A stretch of DNA of 64,000 nt, taken from positions 227,844,493-227,908,492 of the forward strand of contig NC_057795.1 in NCBI RefSeq assembly GCF_018294505.1, read 5' to 3'. Of this stretch, positions 47,065 through 58,069 are shown piece by piece. Positions within the stretch are counted from its first letter, which is position 1, and each line of letters begins with the position of its first letter. This DNA is from Triticum aestivum (lineage: Eukaryota; Streptophyta; Magnoliopsida; Poales; Poaceae). A program made the translations under genes and the position numbers. A model generated the notes under the pieces. It was given only the letters and a program-made list of their open reading frames with translations. It made no database searches and was not told where the DNA came from.

Positions 47065-50000
47065 TGTGACGCCCGGATATTTAAGCTACAGTAATCTCCT
47101 GCTAATGATGCCAAGTCATCATTCTTACGATTACTAATCCTCATTTGATTCGAAGCATAATTCAAATTCAATTCAAATTAAAGTCCAAAATTCAAGTTTG
47201 TCAAACATGCAAAATAAAATGTTCAAAGTGTGGAAAATAATCCCTGGATATTTTTCATGTTGAAACCAACCTCTTTTGGATTCCCAAAATGCCCCTAGAA
47301 ATTAATTAAGTGGATCAACAGCAAAATAATTGCCCTTTTCAATTTCTAGAAATAGATAAATAATTCCACATGGCTTGAAACTTTTTGTGCAGCTCTGGTA
47401 TGTTACTAAGTATTTATGTACAAAGTCTGGACTAGTACAAACATCATCTGACATCTAAATTAATTGCAAAACCGGAGCTAAATAAGTTCGTAGAAAAAGA
47501 ATAAATGGGGAAAGCCCCTTGTGCACGTGGCCCATCTTCTTCCCTGTTCCAGGCCCAGCCCACATAGGTTGCCTTCAACCTGTAGCAGGGAGGCTGCATG
47601 GAGCACATCCACGGACGCCATGGCGCCGTGGCGCGCATCCCCCCCCCCCCCCCCCCCCCCCGACGAACCCTAGCGCTCCTACTCCCCTCATTTGGCCCTC
47701 TTCCTCTCTGTTTCGTTCGCCCAAGCGCGGTCGTCGACGCGTCGCCGTCGATCACGCGGCCATCGTCCTCCCCTTGCCACACCAAGGTGTCCAGAAGCCT
47801 CCTCATGGTCATCTCCTTCATCCCCAACGAAGAACTCGAGCCAAGCCGCACCGTACGCTCGGGATCGAGCCGGTTTTTCCGCCACGGCCGCGGCATCTCG
47901 CCGTCGATCTCCACCACCGGTGCCTCCCGGCCTCGCCGAGCTCGTCCACGGCCTCCCCAGGGTGAGCCTCCGCATGTTCCCCCTTTCTTCCCCTCTCCCC
48001 GACGCCGTATGTCGCCGCCCCGCGCCGCCAAGCTCCGGCCGTTGGCCACGGTCCGCGCCCGTGCCTTGCGCCACGGCGCACTGTACGCGCCCGGCCGTGT
48101 CCGGTTGCGCGCTGGCCGACCGCTGGCCGCACACTACCGCTTGCGACGTCATGTATTGCGCCCGCAGTCGCCCTTGCCAGTGCACGCGTGCAACTGCTGT
48201 TGCTCGCGGCCGCTGCCTGCCGCTGAAGCTCTGCTGCTTAGTGCTGGTCCTCTTGCTAGCTACGCTCCTGCTCCTCGTGCTAGTTGGTGCTGCTACCTTG
48301 CTATCGCTGCCCTACTATAGCTGCTGCTGCTACTGATGGGCACGGCCACAGCCATGGCCATGGCCGTGGGTGTGTGTTGTGTGTGCGTGCGTGTGCAATT
48401 AGCTTAGGGACTAACTACTAGTTAATTTAACTACTAGCCTATGACAAGTGGACCCCTAGACTAATTAATCTTAACTAGAATATTTTAGTTGCTGCCTATG
48501 ACATATGGGCCACACCCACCCATTTGACCAGTCCAGTTGACTTGGTCAACACGATTTAAAATAAATAAATAAATTCCAGAAATGTTTAAAATCTTTAGAA
48601 ATCATAGAAAATAAACCGTAGCTCGGATGAAAAACTTTTGTACATGAAAGTTGCTCAGAACGACGAGACGAATCCGAATACGCGGCCCGTTCGTCCCCAC
48701 ACGTCCCTAGCATAGCAAACGATGAACTTTTCCTCTCCGGTTCATTTGTCTGACAGACGTCCGGAACCGGGAAAACTTTCCCGGATGTTTTCCCCCTTCG
48801 CCAGTATCGCCTAACGCTACGTTAGATCACCTCTAGCCCCGCTTATTGTCTTGTTATGCTTATGTTTGCATGTATTTACTGTTTCTTCCCTCTCTTCTTC
48901 TCCGGTAGACCTCGAGACCACTGCTGATGCCCCTATGATCGACTACGACGACGACGACCCCTCCTTCTTGTCTGAGCAACCAGGCAAGCCCCCCCCCCTT
49001 TGATCATCCCGATATCGCCCATTATATACTCATGCTTGCATTAGATTTTGCTACTGTTATTGTTTGCTCCTATTCTGATGCATAGCCTTCTTTTGTAACC
49101 TGCTCATTGTACCTTACTTGCTTATCCTAAACTGCTTAGTATAGGTTGGTTAGCGATCCATCAGTGACCCCCACCTTGTCCTTGTTGCCCCTGCTTCATC
49201 ATCGATGACTCGATCATCGTGATCGACGATCAGAGCTCAACACCTCACATCACATCACGCCCCTTTTGTTGCTCGACTCTGCAGAGCTACTATCGAGTGC
49301 CGAGGGTGATCCCTCATAACGCACTCCTGGTAATAATTTTGTAGTGTAGCTATTCGGTCGTGGTCATCGAGGGTGATTTCCTCTTTCACCATTCCCGATA
49401 CGGCTCTGTCGTTCAACACCTCAAGTGTGAACCTCGAGGGTGGTCCCTCTTACGTTCACCTTGATGATTACATTGAGTGGAATCCTCCGTGGGTGATTCC
49501 TCGGGTTTTCCCTTTGATGTTTGGACACACGGTTACAATGACTTTACTTGAGACCTTGGTGAAAGTTGGGCGGGCCTGGAGAGCACCCACAAGATGGTTA
49601 CGTGGCACGGCCAGGCATTCTAGGCCCTTGTCGTAAGTCCACGAGACGGGGCGACTGGGTCACTTTCGATCGTGAGTCTTTGCTCGTCTCCGCAAGCTAA
49701 TAATACACTATGGTTTGGGTATTTGTTCTGAGTTGGCCTTTGGCCTTTACGCACTAACCACCACGCAACAATAGTTATGGGCCTCGACGTCGCAGTATCA
49801 GCCGAAGCTTTGTCAGACGTCCAGTTTAGCATTGTGGCCGGGCCGGATCGTGCCATCCACTTCACGGGTGGTGCTGGTATCCCCTTGCGCACAACGACCC
49901 GGAGTGCAATGGGCGATGGGCCCAGACCCCTGAGTGCTTAGGATGTAGACCGGCGGGGACCTCTCTGCTGAGCCTAGGTAGGGCGGTGACGTGTTGATCT

Positions 50001-50869
50001 TCCGAGGGCGGGCATTGACCCCAGAAAGGTGTGTCCGGCCAGAGTGATCGAGCATGTTGGGTAACGTGGTGCACCCCTGGAGGGAAGATTATCTATTAAT
50101 AGCCTTGTCCACGATAACGGACGTCCAGACTTATATCCTGATCTTATACAACTACAAATGGATACTTGAGATATGTGGCTCCGGGATTGCTTTCTCGCAG
50201 GGAGTCGAGGAAGGATCTCTGGGCATTAATATTACAACATGCTTGTTAATTATAAACTGCTATTCTTTACTCTTCTACATGCTGCAAGATGCTCGGAGCT
50301 GCGTGAAGTTGCTAGTCTTTGATAGGCTAGGTCTTCCCCCCTATTCTGGCATTCTGCAGTTCAGTCCACATATACAAACCTTCCATTTGATACCAGTGCA
50401 CACTTAGTATAGCTCTGATGCTTGCGAGTACTTTGGATGAGTACTCACAGTTGCTTTGCTACCCCTTTACCCCCTTCTTTCTTCTTTCCGGTTGATGCAA
50501 CCAGATGGTGGATCCTCGGAGCCAGATGCCACCGCTGATGGATGCTACTTCGTGAAGATCGCCGACGACCAAGAGTAGTTAGGAGGTCCCAGGCAGGAGG
50601 CCTTGCCTCTTTGATTGTGTTGCTTTTGTGCTAGTCTTCTTAAGGCAGTCTTGTTTAACTTATGTCTGTACTCAGATATTGTTGCTTCCACTAACTCTTG
50701 TGTATCGAGCTATGTATTCGAGCCCTCGAGGCCCCTGGCTTGTAATATAAAACTTGTATTATTTTATTTGTGTCTAGAGTTGTGTTGTGATATCTTCTCG
50801 TGAGTCCATGATCTTGATCGTACACATTTGCGTGTATGGTTAGTGTATGATTGAATCGGGGGCGTGACA
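47065..50869 (+). repeat. LTR B (middle, 3805 bp), mosaic of LTR A and LTR C
   Basis: Begins TGTGACGCCCGG and ends GGCGTGACA. From 47065 to about 49821 it shares the poly-C block at about 47640 and dozens of substitutions with LTR C against A. From about 49888 to 50869 it shares about 30 substitutions with LTR A against C. The switch falls within about 67 bp. Confidence 0.88.
48909..50578 (+). CDS. Putative LTR-embedded spliced ORF, copy in LTR B
   Basis: Exon alpha 48909-48983 and exon beta 50505-50578, with the same borders and phase as in LTR A. Alpha has the extra TTC codon and one nonsynonymous difference (YDDDD for YVDDD). Beta is open and ends KIADDQE-stop. Confidence 0.35.
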
Positions 50870-53311
50870 AGTTGGTATCAGAGCCGACTGCCTGTAGGAT
50901 CCCCTTTCCAACTCTTTGGCCGAAGTTGAGTCTAGTGTTTGGAAAACTATTTTACTAACATGGATGTGTGGCTTACGAGCCCACGTCGCCATTTGGGTGG
51001 AAATAGGATCTTTTATTCCTCGGCTATACTCTGGGACTTTGATCTCTCTTCTATTCGGGTTAAATCATTTTGCTAACTCTAACTCTAGGTTCTCGTAAAC
51101 ACTTTCTCCCGGAGGGCCCCTCACTCCAGATGATTGCTTGGTGCACCGGAAGATTCTGAAGATACTCTCCGACACTTTTCCGAGACCCTTGTACCCTTCG
51201 TCGTTGCAATCCCTACCACCGATAAATCCTTATGCGTAACTACCTATGTTGTCGTTCATACCTTCATCCCTTGTTTCTCTTGTTATTACAAGATGTCCTA
51301 AAATATCCTTCGATGTTTTGAGAATTCTTTATGCTTACTGCCCTGCAGTTCCTTGCCACCTGAATACCCCTATGGATAATTACCTGTGCTTGCCGAGTAT
51401 CTGTTCGACCACAGTTGTTCATGTGTTTCACAAAATTCTTTGGAATACTATTCGTTCTTCCAAAAATCCTCAGTAGCCTATTGCTCTTGTTCCTCCTTAT
51501 CTGCTTGCATTATGGTTACTTCCATATGTCTAGCAATACTCATTAGCATCCTTTGTCATCATAATTTTGAGCAATTGATTCGATGTGTTTGTGAATCCTC
51601 ACAATCTTCAATCAAAATTAGAATTCTTTCAATCGGCTCAGACGTCACTCCCGGACATGAGCTGGTGTTCGACAAATCAAGCCATGATTGATTGTTGATC
51701 TATGTCTATTCAAATTACTTGTCTTTGATCAGAGCCTCTGCTCCTGATCCACCGTTTTGGAAATCATAATTCCTTTGCATTTGAGCTTTGAATTAGTCAG
51801 TTGTTTCTATAGTCTGATAACCTTGCATTCTTTCTTCTTCTGGGGGAGTATCGATACTCACATCAGATCCCTTGTGGACCACAAGGTCCGATGTTGGATT
51901 TAATCTGATAGTGTCCTTCATATTCAATAACCTTGTGAGCATCCCGTCGGATACATAATGCCTTTGGCAAATGGTATCCTTTGCTTCCTCAACCATGCTC
52001 TACTCCCGAGCTTGAGATATTTACTCCTGAAGATTATAGTATATGTTCCTAAGATACCCTGATGGGTTGAACCTATGCCTTCCATAATCTGTATGAACCC
52101 GGAAACTTCCACGGGTCATACTCTACTGGTGTTATGCCAGATAAAAACTCCACACTATGGCTTCATCTAAAATGAGAAGTGAATGAAAGGTTATGCATTG
52201 GGGAAGTGGGAGTCGACCTTGAACCTTTGTGTTCATGCTCATGGACCCGATGTGGAACTTATCGTGAAAGCTTCTTGTTATAATAATAATCCCCTTGTGA
52301 TAAGTTCATCTGTTATCTATATTTGGTCCTTTGCAACCGTGGTTCCAACCATGATTGTTCTTCTTTGATTTCATTTCTCGGACAAGTGGAAGTACTTGTC
52401 TTCTGTAGATCATTTCACCCGTCCAACCTCTGTTCTGCTATACCCTCGAGTGTTACCCTCTGGTATCTCGAGAATATCACGCACATAACTTCTTGTGAGT
52501 TTTTCATCAACTATTATTCTCGCCGATTCAAATTTTTCATGGGTCCTGCGTTGTTAAACACTCGAGAACACCGGTAATTGATTCAGGTCTCCATTGCTTT
52601 GTTTAACCCTTCTTGTGACCTAACATATCCGAGCAGTGATAATTCCTTGCTTATGTAAACACCTCGGTGTACAAACTCTGCCAGTAAGACCTTATTACTA
52701 TTGTTGATGACATTCCAGTAGCCACCGATGGACGAGAACTTTGCCTATTGGTCTGCCTCATCTTAACAAGCAGGAAAATGTTTCTCTTCGTCCCTCGCCC
52801 TTGGTACCAACATTGTTGCCAACATAACTGACAGGTTGTCCTCTGACCTGCCTTGCTATCATGATCGTACAAAATGTAACGCATTCTTGCTTTTAACCCA
52901 CATGGTGGGCCCATAACCCACAGTTCCACATGAACGAAACCTGACTCTCCTGTACATCTCTGTCTTCTAAAATTGTTTCTCACACTTGGTTTTCGTATGT
53001 AATTCGTGAGCCACCTTCCTTGTGATCTGTTCTGGTATCAGATGCAATACTTATTCCCATTGCTATGAACCGCTTTCACCCTCTGTTTCAGGCAACGGAC
53101 GGTTGCCTACCCGGTTGAAGCTCCTTATTGCACCTCCTTACCTTGCTCTCGATGACTCGCTTGAATTTCAACTCGAGAGATGCCTCTATGCCACGTTCAC
53201 GGAGATAGCCCCCAGGTACCTATCTTGTGTTGACCTCCGTCTTTCCCGAGTCTTTCCCCCTTACTCTCCCCCTTAAATCTCGGGACAAGATTTCTTGTAG
53301 TGGAGGGGAAT
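50870..53311 (+). other. Internal region, second copy, uninterrupted and noncoding
   Basis: 2442 bp from PBS to polypurine tract (GTAGTGGAGGGGAAT). No gag-pol coding. It provides the empty-site sequence for the nested element at 52068-52083. Confidence 0.8.
50873..50885 (+). other. Primer-binding site, second internal copy
   Basis: TGGTATCAGAGCC three bases after LTR B, identical to the first copy. Confidence 0.85.
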
Positions 53312-56300
53312 TGTGACGCCCGGATATTTAAGCTACAGTAATCTCCTGCTAATGATGCCAAGTCATCATTCTTACTATTACTAATCCTGATTTGATTCGA
53401 AGCATAATTCAAATTCAATTCAAATTAAAGTCCAAAATTCAAGTTTGTCAAACATGCAAAATAAAATGTTCAAAGTGTGGCAAATAATCCCTGGATATTT
53501 TTCATGTTGAAACCAACCTCTTTTGGATTCCCAAAATGCCCCTAGGAATTAATTAAGTGGATCAACAGCAAAATAATTGCCCTTTTCAATTTCTAGAAAT
53601 AGATAAATAATTCCACATGGCTTGAAACTTTTTGTGCAGCTCTGGTATGTTACTAAGTATTTATGTACAAAGTCTGGACTAGTACAAACATCATCTGACA
53701 TCTAAATTAATTGCAAAACCGGAGCTAAATAAGTTCGTAGAAAAAGAATAAATGGGGAAAGCCCCTTGTGCACGTGGCCCATCTTCTTCCCTGTTCCAGG
53801 CCCAGCCCACATAGGTTGCCTTCAACCTGTAGCAGGGAGGCTGCATGGAGCACATCCACGGACGCCATGGCGCCGTGGCGCGCATCCCCCCCCCCCCCCC
53901 CCCCCCCGACGAACCCTAGCGCTCCTACTCCCCTCGTTTGCCCCTCTTCCTCTCTGTTTCGTTCGCCCAAGCGCGGTCGTCGACGCGTCGCCGTCGATCA
54001 CGCGGCCATCGTCCTCCCCTTGCCACACCAAGGTGTCCAGAAGCCTCCTCATGGTCATCTCCTTCATCCCCAACGAAGAACTCGAGCCAAGCCGCACCGT
54101 ACGCTCGGGATCGAGCCGGTTTTTCCGCCACGGCCGCGGCATCTCGCCGTCGATCTCCACCACCGGTGCCTCCCGGTCTCGCCGAGCTCGTCCACGGCCT
54201 CCCCAGCCTCCGCCTGTTCCCCCTTTCTTCCCCTCTCCCCGACGCCGTATGTCGCCGCCCCGCGCCGCCAAGCTCCGGCCGTTGGCCACGGTCCGCACCC
54301 GTGCCTTGCGCCACGGCGCACTGTACACTACCGCTTGCGACGTCATGTATTGCGCCCGCAGTCGCCCTTGCCAGTGCACGCGTGCAACTGCTGTTGCTCG
54401 CGGCCGCTGCCTGCCGCTGAAGCTCTGCTGCTTAGTGCTGCTCCTCTTGCTAGCTACGCTCCTGCTCCTCGTGCTAGTTGGTGCTGCTACCTTGCTATCG
54501 CTGCCCTACTATAGCTGCTGCTGCTACTGATGGGCACGGCCACAGCCATGGCCATGGCCGTGGGTGTGTGTTGTGTGTGCGTGCGTGTGCAATTAGCTTA
54601 GGGACTAACTACTAGTTAATTTAACTACTAGCCTATGACAAGTGGACCCCTAGACTAATTAATCTTAACTAGAATATTTTAGTTGCTGCCTATGACATAT
54701 GGGCCACACCCACCCCATTTGACCAGTCCAGTTGACTTGGTCAACACGATTTAAAATAAATAAATAAATTCCAGAAATGTTTAAAATCTTTAGAAATCAT
54801 AGAAAATAAACCGTAGCTCGGATGAAAAACTTTTCTACATGAAAGTTGCTCAGAACGACGAGACGAATCCGAATACGCGGCCCGTTCGTCCCCACACGTC
54901 CCTAGCATAGCAAACGATGACCTTTTCCTCTCCGGTTCATCTGTGTGACAGACGTCCGGAACCGGGAAAACTTTCCCGGATGTTTTCCCCCTTCGCCAGT
55001 ATCGCCTAACGCTACGTTAGATCACCTCTAGCCCCGCTTATTGTCTTGTTATGCTTATGTTTGCATGTATTTACTGTTTCTTCCCTCTCTTCTTCTCCGG
55101 TAGACCTCGAGACCACTGCTGATGCCCCTATGATCGACTACGTCGACGACGACCCCTCCTTCTTGTCTGAGCAACCAGGCAAGCCCCCCCCTTTGATCAT
55201 CCCGATATCGCCCATTCTATACTCATGCTTGCATTAGATTTTGCTACTGTTATTGTTTGCTCCTATTCTGATGCATAGCCTTCTTTTGTAACCTGCTCAT
55301 TGTACCTTACTTGCTTATCCTAAACTGCTTAGTATAGGTTGGTTAGCGATCCATCAGTGACCCCCACCTTGTCCTTGTTGCCCCTGCTTCATCATCGATG
55401 ACTCGATCATCGTGATCGACGATCAGAGCTCAACACCTCACATCACATCACGCCCCTTTTGTTGCTCGACTCTGCAGAGCTACTATCGAGTGCCGAGGGT
55501 GATCCCTCATAACGCACTCCTGGTAATAATTTTGTAGTGTAGCTATTCGGTCGTGGTCATCGAGGGTGATTTCCTCTTTCACCATTCCCGATACGGCTCT
55601 GTCGTTCAACACCTCAAGTGTGAACCTCGAGGGTGGTCCCTCTTACGTTCACCTTGATGATTACATTGAGTGGAATCCTCCGTGGGTGATTCCTCGGGTT
55701 TTCCCTTTGATGTTTGGACACACGGTTACAATGACTTTACTTGAGACCTTGGTGAAAGTTGGGCGGGCCCGGAGAGCACCCACAAGATGGTTACGTGGCA
55801 CGGCCAGGCATTCTAGGCCCTTGTCTTTAGTCCACGAGACGGGGCGACTGGGTCACTTTCGATCGTGAGTCTCTGCTCGTCTCTGCAAGCTAATAATACA
55901 CTATGGTTTGGGTATTTGTTCTGAGTTGGCCTTTGGCCTTTACACACTAACCACCACGCGAGAATAGTTATGGGCCTCGACGTCGCAGTATCAGCCGAAG
56001 CTTTGTCAGACGTCCAGTTCAGCATTGTGGCCGGGCCGGATCGTGCCATCCACTTCACGGGTGGTGCTGGTATCCCCTTGAGCACAATGACCCGGTGTGC
56101 AACGGGCGATGGGCCCAGACCCCGGAGTGCTTAGGATGTAGACCGGCGGGGACCTCTCTACTGAGCCTAGGTAGGGCTGCGATGTGTTGATCTTCCGAGG
56201 GCGGGCATTGACCCCAGAAAGGTGTGTCCAGCCAGAGTGATCGAGCGTGTTGGGTAACGTGGTGCACCCCTGCAGGGAAGATTATCTATTAATAGTCGTG

Positions 56301-57061
56301 TCCACGGTAACGGACGTTCAGACTTATATCCTGATCTTATACAACTACAAATGGATACTTGAGATATGTGGCTCCGGGATTGCTTTCTTGCAGGGAGTCG
56401 AGGAAGGATCTCTGGGCATTAATGTTACAACATGCTTTTTAATTATAAACTGCTATTCTTTACTCTTCTACATGTTGCAAGATGCTCGGAGTTGCGTGAA
56501 GATGCTAGTCTTTGATAGGCTAGGTCTTCCCCCCTATTCTGGCATTCTGCAGTTCAGTCCACATATACAACCCGATCATTTGATACCAGTGCATACTTAG
56601 TATAGCTCTGATGCTTGAGAGTACTTTGGATGAGTACTCACAGTTGCTTTGCTACCCCTTTTCCCCTTCTTTCTTCTTTCCGGTTGATGCAACCAGATGG
56701 TGGATCCCCGGAGCCAGATGCCACCACTGATGGATGCTACTTCGTGAAGATCGCCGACGACCAAGAGTAGTTAGGAGGTCCCAGGCAGGAGGCATTGCCT
56801 CTTCGATCGTGTTGCGTTTGTGCTAGCTTTCTTAAGGCAGTCTTGTTTAACTTATGTCTGTACTCAGATATTGTTGCTTCCACTGAATCTTGTGTATCGA
56901 GCTATGTATTCGAGCCCTCGAGGCCATTCGCTTGTAATATAAAACTTGTATTATTTTATTTGTGTCTAGAGTTGTGTTGTGATATCTTCCCGTGAGTCCC
57001 TGATCTTGATCGTACACATTTGCGTGTATGATTAGTGTACGATTGAATCGGGGGCGTCACA
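53312..57061 (+). repeat. LTR C (right, 3750 bp)
   Basis: Begins TGTGACGCCCGG and ends GGCGTCACA, a perfect 9-bp inverted terminus (LTRs A and B end GGCGTGACA). It has a poly-C block at about 53887. Relative to LTR B it lacks six bases (a GGTGAG) near 54205 and about 46 bp near 54326. Confidence 0.88.
55104..56770 (+). CDS. Putative LTR-embedded spliced ORF, copy in LTR C
   Basis: Exon alpha 55104-55178 and exon beta 56697-56770. Same splice borders and phase; peptide segments ETTADAPMIDYVDDD and KIADDQE-stop. The six-base loss near 54205 removes a possible upstream GTGAG donor in this copy. Confidence 0.35.
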
Positions 57062-57066
57062 ATCTT

Positions 57067-57324
57067 ATTGACCAAGGTGGCTTGCTTATCAGAAATTTGG
57101 GCTATTGATTTTTCAAGACGAGCAATTTGAGAATTCAAACCATAAAATTCCTTGAACATATCATCAAGCTCTTTGTTCATGTACTCCATAAAGCTTTTTT
57201 GTTCTTTAAGCTCTTTTCTAAATAAATTAGTATGCTCAAATTGTAAAGTCATAAAGCTTCTAATGTTTAATTCAATCTCTTCCAACCTTATAAGATGAAG
57301 GTCGGTGTTCTTAGGGAAAGCCAT
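57067..57324 (-). pseudogene. Gag-protease of the Sabrina-like element, N-terminal part
   Basis: Starts at ATG 57324 (MAFPKNTDLHLIRLEEIELN) and continues with a coiled-coil-like FYGLNSQIARLEKSIAQISD up to the insertion point. The frame continues at 29506 once the 27.6-kb composite and one ATCTT copy are discounted. The start lies about 180 bp downstream of the PBS, as expected. Confidence 0.75.
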
Positions 57325-57501
57325 AAGAGCAAGCAGGCACACAAGTAGACAAGCGAGAGAGAAGATTGGGAAAGAGAGGGCGAATAAAACGGCAAAGGTG
57401 AAGTGGGGGAGAGGAAAACGAGAGGAAAATGGCAAATAATGTAATGCGAGGGAGATGAGTTTGTGATGAGTACTTGGTATGTCTTGACTTGAGCGAAGAC
57501 C

Positions 57502-57519
57502 TCCCCGGCAACGGCGCCA
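57502..57519 (-). other. Primer-binding site of the Sabrina-like element
   Basis: The minus strand reads TGGCGCCGTTGCCGGGGA, an 18-base complement of the 3' end of plant tRNA-Asp, eight bases from the LTR end at 57528. Confidence 0.88.
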
Positions 57520-57599
57520 GAAATCCTTGTAGCTACCTCTTGAGCACTGCGTTGGTTTTTCCCTTGAAGAGGAAATGGTGATGCAGCAAAGTAGAGTAA

Positions 57600-58069
57600 G
57601 GGCATGTTCGGTAACCCTCCACAACCTCAAACTCCACAACTCCACAACCCAAAACCAGCAGCCAGCTTCTCATTAAAAATCCTAGAGTTAGACATACGTT
57701 CGCCTCGACAGCTTCTACTTCTGGTCCCTAAAGCTGGCTGAAAGCCAATTTGCGTGACTGGCCCATTAGTGATGCAGCCCATTTATGCCACTTGCCCACG
57801 AAGGGATGAGGTCACGAGGAGACGAGGGGAGGAAACAGAGCGAACCGGTATCTTGCAATTCACTTGGCGGTGGCATTACACTGTAATATTTGACAACTCC
57901 AGCTTCCCGGTTTTGGTGGAGCGCCGATTTCCCAGCTCCTCGACTCCTCACATTTTGTACTGAGAAAATAGCCAGCTTCTCTCAGGAAACTCCAGGAGTT
58001 TGACCATTCGGTTCAACTCTGGACGCGGAGTCGGAGGAGTCAGGAGCTGGAGAGCTCCCGAACACGCCC
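57600..58069. mobile_element. PIF/Harbinger-type (Tourist-like) MITE, TSD TAA
   Basis: A 470-bp element with inverted termini GGGCATGTTCGG and CCGAACACGCCC, flanked by TAA at 57597-57599 and 58070-58072. The left-hand LTR of the same element shows the unoccupied site (GCGTAAGTATTTCC). No transposase. Confidence 0.9.

Larger units (their letters stand above)
29507..57061 (+). mobile_element. Composite LARD-like element: LTR-internal-LTR-internal-LTR, with a nested inverted element
   Basis: The whole block begins TGTGACGCC, ends GGCGTCACA and is flanked by a single 5-bp duplication, ATCTT (29502-29506 and 57062-57066), so it behaves as one insertion. Removing it rejoins the Sabrina-like gag-protease frame. 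It contains three LTR copies (29507-33263, 47065-50869 and 53312-57061) and two copies of a 2.44-kb internal region (33264-34458 plus 45819-47064, and 50870-53311). Each internal copy starts with an initiator-Met primer-binding site and ends with GTAGTGGAGG(A/G)GAAT, the polypurine tract. No gag, protease, RT or integrase is encoded. Long LTRs and a short noncoding internal region fit the LARD class; LTR termini and PBS resemble Tekay/Del-type Gypsy elements. Confidence 0.88.

Noticed and set aside
29507..57061. Composite as two independent neighbouring insertions sharing an LTR by chance
   Set aside because: A single target duplication (ATCTT) flanks the whole block, none is found around the middle LTR, and the middle LTR is a mosaic of the outer two.
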